Origin: JADJVL01 sp039812765
GTDB lineage: Bacteria > Acidobacteriota > Holophagae > Holophagales > Holophagaceae
Length of the DNA: 64,000 bases
NCBI GenBank assembly: GCA_039812765.1
Contig: JBDIBF010000006.1
Span: 1-64,000, forward strand
Direction of reading: 5' to 3'
Part shown: in pieces, positions 37,548 to 46,560 of the stretch
How positions within the stretch are numbered: the first letter of the stretch is position 1
Layout of the letters: every line of letters starts with the position of its first letter
Notes under the pieces: generated by a model
Databases searched by the model: none
Told to the model about the DNA's origin: nothing
The model's input: only the letters and a program-made list of their open reading frames with translations
Made by a program: the position numbers and the translations under genes

Positions 37548-38650
37548 TGACCCGCAAGTTCCGCCTCGGCCAGAGCCGCCACGCCCAGGACCTGGACCAC
37601 CGGGAGGCCTACAGCCGGGAGCGGAAGTCCGACAGCAAGCGCCGACAGCAGCGGGCCGAGCGGCTGGAGACGGGGATCCAGGCGAACGATCCCGAGGCGC
37701 TGCTGCGCCTGCCGGACGCGTCGCCATGGCTGCACCTGCCCGAGGCCACGCTGGTCACGCGCCACAGCCAGTGGGTGGACCTCGAGCTGCCGGACCGCAC
37801 GGAGCTGCGGGCCACCCTCGGGGGGAAGCTCAAGGGCGTGAAGCTGGTGGTGGGGGACCGGGTGCGCTACAGCCCCATTCCCCTGGAGGCCGCGGATCCC
37901 AGCCTGCCCCAGGCCCAGGTGGTGGCGGTGCTGCCCCGGCGCACCCTGCTCAAGCGCGGCGGCATCGACGACCGGGAGCCCTGGCAGCTGGTCTGTGCCA
38001 ACGCCGACGAGCTCTGGGCCTGCGCGGCGGTGGTGGACCCGCCCCTGCGCCCTGGGCTGCTGGAGCGCGCCCAGGTGCTGGCCTTCGCGGCCGGCCTCCG
38101 GTTCCGCGCGGTGGTCACCAAGCGGGATCGCGCGTCCAGGAAGGACACCCTGCCCGAACTGGATCCGCTTCGGGCCCAGGGCGTGGACATCCTGGAGACC
38201 AGCGCCCAGACGGGCGAGGGGCTGGAGGCGCTGCGCGCGCTGCTGGCGGACCGCACCGCCGTGCTGGTGGGCCACAGCGGGGTCGGCAAGAGCACCCTGG
38301 TGAATGCGCTGCTCCCCGGGCAGGACCTGCGCACCGGCGGCATGTCCCGCTGGGGCACGGGCCGCCAGACCACGACCTCCGCGCGCTGGCTGCCGACCCC
38401 CTTCGGGGGCACGCTGGTGGACACGCCGGGGGTGCGGAACCTCAGCGTCCGCGGCTTCCCGCGGGACCTCCTGGCCGCGGTGTTCCCGGAGTTCCCCGCG
38501 GAGGTCCTGGAGGATCCCGCCGTCTTCGATCCCAACGACGACGAGGTGCTCGAGGCCCTGGGGGTCGAGTACCCGGAGCGGCTCCAGAGCCTGCAGCGGC
38601 TGTGGGCGGAGATGGAGGAGCGGAACCCCAACCAGAACGTGTTCCGATGA
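37547..38650 (+). CDS. rsgA: ribosome small-subunit-dependent GTPase A, lacking the zinc finger
   Basis: A 367-residue circularly permuted GTPase acting in late 30S maturation. A basic N-terminal tail (1-45) and OB fold (about 60-135) precede the G domain in permuted order: G4 TKRD (191-194), G5 SAQTGEG (219-225), G1 GHSGVGKST (242-250), G2 GRQTTT (272-277), G3 DTPG (292-295). RsgA normally ends in a Cys/His zinc-binding helical domain; here the last 55 residues contain no cysteine or histidine. Translationally coupled to efp. A hairpin terminator follows. Confidence 0.92.
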   Translation: MTRKFRLGQSRHAQDLDHREAYSRERKSDSKRRQQRAERLETGIQANDPEALLRLPDASPWLHLPEATLVTRHSQWVDLELPDRTELRATLGGKLKGVKLVVGDRVRYSPIPLEAADPSLPQAQVVAVLPRRTLLKRGGIDDREPWQLVCANADELWACAAVVDPPLRPGLLERAQVLAFAAGLRFRAVVTKRDRASRKDTLPELDPLRAQGVDILETSAQTGEGLEALRALLADRTAVLVGHSGVGKSTLVNALLPGQDLRTGGMSRWGTGRQTTTSARWLPTPFGGTLVDTPGVRNLSVRGFPRDLLAAVFPEFPAEVLEDPAVFDPNDDEVLEALGVEYPERLQSLQRLWAEMEERNPNQNVFR

Positions 38651-38720
38651 CGAGCGGGGGGACCTCCCGCTCCCTGCGGTCGCTCTGCGCCCACGCATGC
38701 GGGGCCGCCCCACGCCCCCA

Positions 38721-38751
38721 CGAGGCGCCTGGGCCGAGCCCAGTCGCCTCG
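38721..38751 (+). terminator. hairpin downstream of rsgA
   Basis: CGAGGCG-C-CTGGGC (38721-38734) pairs with GCCCAG-T-CGCCTCG (38738-38751) with one mismatch and a CGA loop: 13 base pairs. GTCTCCCGCC follows, with no strong U-tract. It ends the efp-rsgA unit before the acyltransferase gene. Confidence 0.5.
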
Positions 38752-38767
38752 TCTCCCGCCTGCTAGG

Positions 38768-39730
38768 TTGGATTCTGTGCAAGACCGCATGCAGAGCGAT
38801 TCCAAGGTGCTGGACCTCGTCTACGGCGGGGTCTTCGGCACGCTCTTCCCGCTCTTCCTCTTCGCCGCGCGGGCCTTCGAGCGGCGGGAGCGGGGCTTCG
38901 AGATCGCCGACCAGGTGATCGAGGCCTTCGTGGCCCTGCGGCCCAAGTACCTCGACGCGGTCTGCGCCAACATGGCCCAGGTGCTGGGGCTTCCCGAGGG
39001 GCATCCGGAGGTGCGGCGGGTGGCGCTGCGGGCCATCCGCAATCACGCCTACTCCTGGGTGGACTTCTTCCGCTTCGGCCAGCGCCCGGCGGAGGAGGGC
39101 TGGCGCGCCATCGACCGCATCGACGGCCGGGAGCACCTGGAGCGCAGCCTCGAGGCCGGGAAGGGGGTCATCCTCCTCACGGCCCACCTCGGCAGCTACG
39201 AGCTGGGCGGCCTGCTGCTGCGCAGCCGCGGGAACAGCATCCACGCGGTCTACAAGCCGGACCGCTTCGAGCCCGTGGAGCGTCTGCGCACGCGCATGCG
39301 CGAGAACGCCGGCGTGGTGGGCATCCCTGTTGGCGAGGGGTTCGCCACGCTGCCCCTGGTGAAGATCCTCCGGGAGGGTCGGATGGTGGGCATGCAGGGC
39401 GACCGGGATTTCAGCCTGAACGGCCTGCCCATCCCCTTCTTCGGGCGGGAGGCCTTCTTCCCCCGGGGGCCCTGGGAACTGGCGGCCATGACCGGCGCCG
39501 CCATCGTCCCGGCCTTCTTCTACACCAACGAGGAGCACCGCTTCGAGGCGGTCTTCGAGGCGCCGATCCACGTGGTCGGAGGCCGCGGCGAGCGCATGAA
39601 GGCCCTGGAGGCGGGCATGCGCCGCTACGTCGCCCACCTCGAGGACCTGGTGCGGGCGCGGCCGGACCAGTGGTACTGCTTCTACCCGTTCTGGGAGGAT
39701 CCGAAGCGGCTCCCCGCCGGACCGGGCTGA
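38768..39730 (+). CDS. lysophospholipid/lipid A acyltransferase (LpxL/HtrB family)
   Basis: About 320 residues from the TTG start at 38768; a GTG at 38777 or ATG at 38789 are alternatives. The catalytic HX4E motif is HLGSYE (H140/E145), preceded by GKGVILLTA. Other family features are MQGDRDF (the nucleotide/acyl site region) and GLPIPFFGREAFFPRGPWELA. A hydrophobic N-terminal segment (about 18-35) would anchor it at the inner membrane. It probably adds a fatty acid to lipid A or a related glycolipid. No other lipid A gene is adjacent. TAGGTT ends 7 bases before the GTG. It is convergent with the YiiX-like gene, 3 bases away. Confidence 0.85.
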   Translation: MDSVQDRMQSDSKVLDLVYGGVFGTLFPLFLFAARAFERRERGFEIADQVIEAFVALRPKYLDAVCANMAQVLGLPEGHPEVRRVALRAIRNHAYSWVDFFRFGQRPAEEGWRAIDRIDGREHLERSLEAGKGVILLTAHLGSYELGGLLLRSRGNSIHAVYKPDRFEPVERLRTRMRENAGVVGIPVGEGFATLPLVKILREGRMVGMQGDRDFSLNGLPIPFFGREAFFPRGPWELAAMTGAAIVPAFFYTNEEHRFEAVFEAPIHVVGGRGERMKALEAGMRRYVAHLEDLVRARPDQWYCFYPFWEDPKRLPAGPG

Positions 39731-39733
39731 CCC

Positions 39734-40516
39734 TCAGAACAACGCGAGCTGCCGGTAGTCGAAGCTCTCGAAGCCCTTGAGGTGGTGCTTCACGATCTCG
39801 AAGTTCGCGCTGAGATCGAAGTCGCGGGGCATGATGTAGCTCGGGTGGCGTACGGTGACGCGGTCCCGGAAGGCGTGGCTGCCGCCCCGGCCGGTGTCGT
39901 GGACGATGGGCTGGATGGGATAGTTCACCTTGTAGAAGGCCTTCGCGATCAGCGCCGAGCAGATGATCTCGCGGCTGGTGGAGCTTCCGAAATAGAGGGG
40001 CTTGCGGCGGAACCTGGCCGGCAGCAGGTGGAAGGGCGTGAGGTAGCGGGCCAGGTCGAAGATGTTGCGCTTGTCGTAGCGCACGCCCAGGTGGCGGAAG
40101 ACCTCCTCCAGCACCCGGTCCAGGTCCTCGGGCCGGAGGCCATGGGGCCGGCAGATCCGAAGATTGTTGCCCTGGTACTTCGAGAGCGGCACGCCGATGA
40201 CGCCGCGCTTCATGTCGCTCTCGATCAGCAGGAAACCCGCCTCGGCGCCCAGCTCTTCGAGCACCTCGTCCGCCTCGGGGCCGCCCCAGCGCAGCAGCGA
40301 ATCACCCACGTAGATCGCCGCGTGGCTCCACGAGCTCTGGGTGAGGTACATGATGACCTGGGAGATGCGCGTGCCGCCCTCCACCAGCAGGATGTCACCG
40401 GGGCGCAGGATCTCCTTGAGTCGGGCCATATCGTTGGGCACGCGGCGCTGGTAGGCCCCCGACGAGGAGGTCAGGTAGCCCACCATCCAGGCGGCGAGGC
40501 GGTCCAGGAGGGACAT
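39734..40516 (-). CDS. YiiX/YebB-like permuted papain-fold hydrolase
   Basis: A 260-residue protein of the NlpC/P60 superfamily in permuted order: the catalytic His comes first (SSWSHAAIYVGD, H65) and the Cys later (SREIICSALI, C186). LRPGDILLVEG is the typical opening strand. Such enzymes cleave amide bonds in lipids or cell-wall material; the substrate is not known here. There is no clear signal peptide, only a moderately hydrophobic N-terminus. TATCCT ends 6 bases before the ATG and no Shine-Dalgarno sequence is seen. Confidence 0.8.
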   Translation of the reverse strand: MSLLDRLAAWMVGYLTSSSGAYQRRVPNDMARLKEILRPGDILLVEGGTRISQVIMYLTQSSWSHAAIYVGDSLLRWGGPEADEVLEELGAEAGFLLIESDMKRGVIGVPLSKYQGNNLRICRPHGLRPEDLDRVLEEVFRHLGVRYDKRNIFDLARYLTPFHLLPARFRRKPLYFGSSTSREIICSALIAKAFYKVNYPIQPIVHDTGRGGSHAFRDRVTVRHPSYIMPRDFDLSANFEIVKHHLKGFESFDYRQLALF

Positions 40517-40630
40517 GCGTTGAGGATACGCCCAGGAGGAATCGGGCGGCGAACGGGGGCGGGGGCCCCTCCGCCCCGAGGGCCTGAGGGGGGATTCAGC
40601 CGCCTTCCGACGGGGCTACAATGACCGCCC

Positions 40631-41347
40631 ATGCCTCCCGACGTCCCCGCAGCCCCTCCGGATTCAAGGCGGTTCTACACGGCCGTGGGCGTCGGCCTGC
40701 TGATCATCGTCTTCACCGGGTTCTTCCGGACCTTCTACTTCTCGCCCTTCTTCTACAAGGACACCCTCCCCCTCGTCGTGCAGGCCCACGGCGTGGTGAT
40801 GTCTGCCTGGTACCTGCTGTTCATCGTGCAGGTCCGCCTGGTCGCCTCCCGGCGCCTGGGACTTCACCGGAGACTCGGTTACGCCAGCCTGGCCCTGGCC
40901 TCCCTCGTGGTGGTCCTCGGAACGCTCGTATCCCTCAAGCTGGCGGGCGACCGTTTGCAGCACAATCCCGCCAGCACGGAAGGTCCGTTCCTCCTTGGCG
41001 TTCAGGTCTTCTCCATCCTGACCCCGTTCGTCGTGCTCTACGGGTCAGGAGTGCTCCACCGACGGAACCCGGAAGTCCATCGGCGCCTCATGGCCCTGGC
41101 GATGTTCAGCACCGTCGGCCCTGCGGTGGTGCGCCTCCCCTTCCTCCCCAACCACAACGTCCCGGTGGGCATCGCCGTGAGCCTCAGCCTGGTGCTCGCC
41201 TTCCTGGTTGGCGACTGGGTGTCCAGCCGGAAGCTGCACCGGGTGACGGCGCTCGGCACGGGCCTGATCATCCTCTCCACCTTCGCCGGGGCGGCCTTCT
41301 CCTCGACAGGGATCTGGATCGGCCTGGTCCGGCGGCTCCTCGCCTGA
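40631..41347 (+). CDS. multi-pass membrane protein with conserved-looking histidines
   Basis: A 238-residue integral membrane protein with about six helices (starting near residues 16, 50, 82, 122, 153 and 172, with a last one near 206). Histidines sit at or near helix ends (QAHGVVM, GLHRRLGY, VHRRLM, FLPNHNVP), a pattern like DUF2306-type or b-type haem membrane proteins, though I cannot confirm haem binding. The function is unknown. TACAAT (40617-40622) lies 8 bases before the ATG. The next gene starts 37 bases later on the same strand. Confidence 0.65.
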   Translation: MPPDVPAAPPDSRRFYTAVGVGLLIIVFTGFFRTFYFSPFFYKDTLPLVVQAHGVVMSAWYLLFIVQVRLVASRRLGLHRRLGYASLALASLVVVLGTLVSLKLAGDRLQHNPASTEGPFLLGVQVFSILTPFVVLYGSGVLHRRNPEVHRRLMALAMFSTVGPAVVRLPFLPNHNVPVGIAVSLSLVLAFLVGDWVSSRKLHRVTALGTGLIILSTFAGAAFSSTGIWIGLVRRLLA

Positions 41348-41384
41348 CGGGACCGGGACCGCCCGGCCGCTGGAATCCCTCGCC

Positions 41385-42125
41385 ATGGACTGCCTCCAAG
41401 CCGCCGCCCACCGCCCGTGGCCGCCGCCCTCGGCGCCCTGGGTGATGGCCCAGCGCTGGCTCGACCTCCTCTTCGCCCATTGGCGCGTGGATCCCGCCGC
41501 GCTCCGGCCCTTCATCCCTCCCGGCCTCGAGCTCGACACCTACGACGGATCCGCTTGGCTGGCGGTGGTGCCTTTCCGCATGGACCGCATCCGCGCCCGG
41601 GGCCTGCCGCCCCTCCCGGGGCTGAGCGCCTTCGTCGAGCTGAACCTGCGGACCTACGTGGCGCGGGACGGCAAACCCGGGGTCTGGTTCCTCAGCCTGG
41701 AGGCCACCCACCCGCTGGCCGTGCGCTTCGCCCGGCGGACCTTCCACCTGCCCTACATGGACGCGGAGATGGCCTGCGAGGCCGGGGGGGATGGCATCCG
41801 TTACCGATCGGAGCGCATCCACCGCGGCGAGCCCCCGGCCGCGTTCCGGGGCCGCTACGGCCCGGCCGGAGCGGTCTTCACCGCGGCCCCCGGCACCCTC
41901 GAGCACTGGCTCACCGAGCGCTACTGCCTGCACGCCGCCGACGAGGAAGGGCGGCTCCTCATGGGCGAGATCCACCACGCGCCGTGGCCCCTCCAGCCCG
42001 CCTGGGCCGAGATCGCGGAGAACACGATGGCGGAACCCTTCGGGATCGCTCTCCACCGCCCGCCGGACTCGCTGCTCTTCGCCCGGGCGATCGAGGTGGC
42101 GCTGTGGTGGCCGGAGCGGGAGTAG
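41385..42125 (+). CDS. DUF2071 family protein (YqjF-like)
   Basis: A 246-residue soluble protein with the family's characteristic residues: MAQRWLDLLFAHWRVDPAALRPFIPPGLELDTYDGSAWLAVVPF near the start, ELNLRTYVARDGKPGVWFLSLEA in the middle and FTAAPGTLEHWLTERYCLH near 180. The family resembles acetoacetate decarboxylase-fold proteins, but its reaction is not established. Length is normal. No Shine-Dalgarno sequence is evident. It may share a transcript with the membrane-protein gene upstream and is convergent with the DCC-family gene. Confidence 0.88.
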   Translation: MDCLQAAAHRPWPPPSAPWVMAQRWLDLLFAHWRVDPAALRPFIPPGLELDTYDGSAWLAVVPFRMDRIRARGLPPLPGLSAFVELNLRTYVARDGKPGVWFLSLEATHPLAVRFARRTFHLPYMDAEMACEAGGDGIRYRSERIHRGEPPAAFRGRYGPAGAVFTAAPGTLEHWLTERYCLHAADEEGRLLMGEIHHAPWPLQPAWAEIAENTMAEPFGIALHRPPDSLLFARAIEVALWWPERE

Positions 42126-42155
42126 GCCGCGCCCTCCTGCCCTCCCTCAGAGCCC

Positions 42156-42536
42156 TCAGAACCGGTCCTGGTACGGCTGCCGCCCCATCACCTTCATCCG
42201 CTTCGCCACGCGCCATCGCCACCAGAGGATCGAGGCCGGCCGGAGGAGGGGCAGCTTCAGCAGGGGCGCCACGAGCTTCCAGCCGGGCAGGCGCGACCAG
42301 ACTTCCGGCAGGAGCTCGGCGCCCTTCCACACCCGCCGGGTGCCTTCCTCCAGGCCGTGGATGTCGCCGTGGAGGTCCCGGCCCGCGAGCTCGGGGGCGA
42401 CCATCACCAGCTCCTTCGACTGCAAGGGGAAGAATACCAGCAGGCCGTGGCGGTCCCTCGCCCGCAGGCGGTCCATCATCCGGCAGCAGAAGCTGCACTC
42501 CGCGTCGTAGGCGAGTATCAGCGGCGTCTTGGGCAA
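42156..42536 (-). CDS. DCC family thiol-disulfide oxidoreductase-like protein (DUF393)
   Basis: A 126-residue protein. YDAECSFCCRMM (C14, C17) is the CxxC variant of the DxxCxxC motif that names the DCC family; GVLEEGTRRVWKGAELLPEVW-type residues (here HGLEEGTRRVWKG) and WWRWRVAKR follow. The likely role is thiol-disulfide exchange, but no member's substrate is well defined. The start is TTG at 42536, 13 bases after the nuoG stop, so the two are probably cotranscribed. Confidence 0.83.
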   Translation of the reverse strand: MPKTPLILAYDAECSFCCRMMDRLRARDRHGLLVFFPLQSKELVMVAPELAGRDLHGDIHGLEEGTRRVWKGAELLPEVWSRLPGWKLVAPLLKLPLLRPASILWWRWRVAKRMKVMGRQPYQDRF

Positions 42537-42549
42537 GGAGCGGGGCGCC

Positions 42550-44004
42550 TCAGGCGGGCACCGCCACCGGCGCGAGGGCCTTGGCCGTGGCGGCCACGGA
42601 CTTGAGGCCGCGGGGGGCGTCGAGGGCCTTCTGGTAGCGCCGCAGCTCGCCGTCGTGGTTCACCACGAAGTCCGACTCCTCGAGGTAGTTCGCCACCGGG
42701 ACCCAGGCCGTGCAGGCCTCGCCCAGGGCCGAGGGGCTGACTTCGAGCGCCACGCTGACCTTCGCCGCCTTGGCGATGTCCAGGAGGCGGTCCGTCTCCT
42801 TCTGGGAGCTGAAGTCGGCATCGTGCAGGAAGACCACCGCCTTCACGTCCCCGGACTTCACCAGCTGCTCCAGCTCGTCCAGCTTGGCGAAGCGGTAGCC
42901 CCGCTCGGCGAAGCCCCGGCGGTTGAAGACGCCGTCGGCGCTGGTCTGGTACTTGGGCAGCTGGATGGGCTGCATCTTGTCGCCGCTGCCGAACTTGAGG
43001 TTCTCCGCCGAGGCCAGCTCGCCCAGGCGCTGGGCGCCGTCGCAGCCGAAGACGCCTTGGCCCACCACGGCCACCTTGCCCGCCGCCTGCAGCGCCTCAC
43101 GAACGGCGTCGAGGCTGGACTCCGCGCCCTTCATGCGCGGCGCCACGGCGCGCGTGGCCGGATCCGCCGTGTAGGCGTGGTAGGCGTAGCGCTCCTCGTC
43201 GCTGATGAAGTGGGTGCCGAGCTTCCCTTCCTGCGGCCGGGGGCGGAAGCGCCAGACCTGGTTCTGGTCCACGTCCGCCCAGATGGGGTTGGCCAGGGCG
43301 CTGAGGCGGCTGATGGTGGGCACGGGCTTGAGGTACCAGACCCGCTTGTTGAAGCGGAAGTCCCGGGACGTGAGGGCACCCACCGGGCAGAGGTCCACCA
43401 CGTTCCCGGCCCAGGCGTTCTGGTCCATGCTCTTGCCGCTGTAGGTGGTGACCTCCAGCTTCGAGCCGCGCTGGGCCACCGTGAGCTCCCAGGTGCCGCT
43501 CACCTCCTGGGTGAAGCGCACGCAGCGGGTGCAGTGGATGCAGCGGTTCTTGTCGATGACGATCTTGGCGCCCAGGTCCTCGTAGCGGTAGCGGCGCTTG
43601 ACCTCGGCCATGCGGCTGTCGCCGCTGCCGTACTCGTAGCTGTAGTCCTGCAGCTTGCACTCGCCGGCCTGGTCGCAGATGGGGCAGTCCAGGGGGTGGT
43701 TCATCAGCAGGAACTCCATCACCCCGGCCCGGGCGTCCGCCACGGCCTTGGTGTTGGTGAAGATCTCCATGGCCACGCCCTCGGGATTGTCCTTCGGGGC
43801 CGGCCCCACGGTGGTGGTGCAGCTGGTGGCCAGCTTGGGCATGCCCTTGATCTCCACCATGCACATGCGGCAGGTGGCCACCGGCGTCAGGGCCGGGTGG
43901 TAGCAGTAGTGCGGGATGTCGATGCCCGCGGTCCTGCAGGCGTCCAGCACCAGGGTGCCGACGGGCACCTCCATCTCGCGGCCGTTGATCTGGATCTTGG
44001 GCAT
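42550..44004 (-). CDS. nuoG: short NADH-quinone oxidoreductase subunit G-like protein
   Basis: A 484-residue iron-sulfur protein. The N-terminal [2Fe-2S] site (HYCYHPALTPVATCRMCMVEI, then SC), the His-ligated [4Fe-4S] site (HPLDCPICDQAGEC) and the next [4Fe-4S] site (CIHCTRCVRF with DLCPVGAL) match NuoG. The C-terminal molybdopterin-type region is much shorter than in typical NuoG (usually about 700-900 residues) and looks degenerate. No other nuo gene is within this window, so its complex I partners must be elsewhere. GAGG precedes the ATG. Alternative: an electron-transfer subunit of a hydrogenase or formate dehydrogenase. Confidence 0.82.
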   Translation of the reverse strand: MPKIQINGREMEVPVGTLVLDACRTAGIDIPHYCYHPALTPVATCRMCMVEIKGMPKLATSCTTTVGPAPKDNPEGVAMEIFTNTKAVADARAGVMEFLLMNHPLDCPICDQAGECKLQDYSYEYGSGDSRMAEVKRRYRYEDLGAKIVIDKNRCIHCTRCVRFTQEVSGTWELTVAQRGSKLEVTTYSGKSMDQNAWAGNVVDLCPVGALTSRDFRFNKRVWYLKPVPTISRLSALANPIWADVDQNQVWRFRPRPQEGKLGTHFISDEERYAYHAYTADPATRAVAPRMKGAESSLDAVREALQAAGKVAVVGQGVFGCDGAQRLGELASAENLKFGSGDKMQPIQLPKYQTSADGVFNRRGFAERGYRFAKLDELEQLVKSGDVKAVVFLHDADFSSQKETDRLLDIAKAAKVSVALEVSPSALGEACTAWVPVANYLEESDFVVNHDGELRRYQKALDAPRGLKSVAATAKALAPVAVPA

Positions 44005-44100
44005 GGCGTCCTCAACCCTCGAGTTTAACCGTGTTCAGGCTCAGGTCAGGCGGCCGGAGTCCCCGGACGGCCATCCGGCGAAGGGCTGAGGCGCCCGGGC

Positions 44101-44130
44101 GGGCGGCCCGGGGGCGGGCGGCCCGGGGGC
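44101..44130 (+). repeat. 15-bp tandem duplication
   Basis: GGGCGGCCCGGGGGC occurs twice, perfectly and without spacing, in the 154-base gap between nuoG and the outer membrane protein gene. Otherwise this gap holds only GC-rich sequence and probable promoter or terminator parts. Confidence 0.8.
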
Positions 44131-44158
44131 GGGATCCGGCCGGCCCCGGAGCGATGCC

Positions 44159-44758
44159 CTAGAAGTGGATGGTGAGGGCCGCCTCCAGGAGCGTGCCGCT
44201 CTTGGCCGCGCCGGCGGCGTTCTTGAACTCCGCCTGGACGGCGTTGAGGCTGATGGAATAGTGCTGATTGAGCTGGAAGCCCGCCCCGAAGGCCGGCTTC
44301 ACCACCGTCCCGCCGGGCCCCTTCACCTCGATCCTGGAGGTGGAGCCGTCGTCCAGGGCCGCGGTGCTGGTCTGGGTCGCCTTCAGGGCCCAGACCCTGA
44401 GCCCGGCCTGGAGGTGGAGCCCCTCGAGCCACAGCTTGTGGCGGTAGAAGGCCCCGCCGTAGTAGCCGTCGGTCTTGTTCCGGATCGTGAGGGTCTTGGC
44501 GGTCGAGGTCGCTCCGGGAAAGTAGCGGTAGCCTCCCTCGAATTCCAGGCTCCCGTTCCGGGACACGGGGTAGGCGCCCCACATGGCCAGGCCGTAGTTC
44601 TTCTCCTGCCCGAGGCCGGCATCCGCGGCCCCGCTGAAGGAGCCCGCCACCAGGCGGAACCCCGAGCTCCACGGCTCCTGCGCGGCGGCGGCGGGCCCCA
44701 TGGCCAGCAGCGCCAGGGGCAGGAGGCGGACCAGGGGACGGTTGGGCGGACGGGACAT
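44159..44758 (-). CDS. small outer-membrane beta-barrel protein
   Basis: A 199-residue exported protein. The signal peptide (RLLPLALLAMGPAAAAQEPW, cleavage after about residue 27) leads to alternating beta strands that are rich in Tyr, Gly and Phe and end in the aromatic terminus LLEAALTIHF. A longer frame to 44863 exists but CGGAG lies before the ATG at 44758 and the signal peptide begins there. No known family. It could be a porin-like or acyl-chain modifying barrel; function unknown. It is divergent from purH. Confidence 0.7.
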   Translation of the reverse strand: MSRPPNRPLVRLLPLALLAMGPAAAAQEPWSSGFRLVAGSFSGAADAGLGQEKNYGLAMWGAYPVSRNGSLEFEGGYRYFPGATSTAKTLTIRNKTDGYYGGAFYRHKLWLEGLHLQAGLRVWALKATQTSTAALDDGSTSRIEVKGPGGTVVKPAFGAGFQLNQHYSISLNAVQAEFKNAAGAAKSGTLLEAALTIHF

Positions 44759-44868
44759 GGGCTGGGCTCCGGGCTGAAGGTTCCAGCATCCCGGAAGCTC
44801 CGCCGGAACGCCATACCGCGATGCGTGCCTCCGCGCAGTCCGCGGTTCCCGGCGAAGCGCCACCCCGG

Positions 44869-44881
44869 GATAATGGAGGAT
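44869..44881 (+). promoter_or_regulatory. -10 box upstream of purH
   Basis: GATAAT (44869-44874) matches the -10 consensus at 5 of 6 positions; GGAGGATTCGGAGAG then provides ribosome binding sites before the ATG. No convincing -35 box and no purine riboswitch fold were seen. Confidence 0.35.
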
Positions 44882-44895
44882 TCGGAGAGTGCGCC

Positions 44896-46446
<1,551 letters not shown>

Positions 46447-46560
46447 TGGTTTACCACGGGGGTCCCGCGCTGCGCGCCCACCCCCGGCCCCCCGCGCTCG
46501 GCGCGGGCAAAGCCCGCCCCTCGCTTCTCCCTCCTCGACTGTTCGTCCCCTGGATCGACC

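Noticed and set aside
44101..44130. The 15-bp tandem repeat as a CRISPR or satellite array
   Set aside because: Only two units, no spacers, and no cas genes in the window.
44760..44895. A purine riboswitch before purH
   Set aside because: The predicted leader is only about 15 bases and no three-way junction sequence is present.
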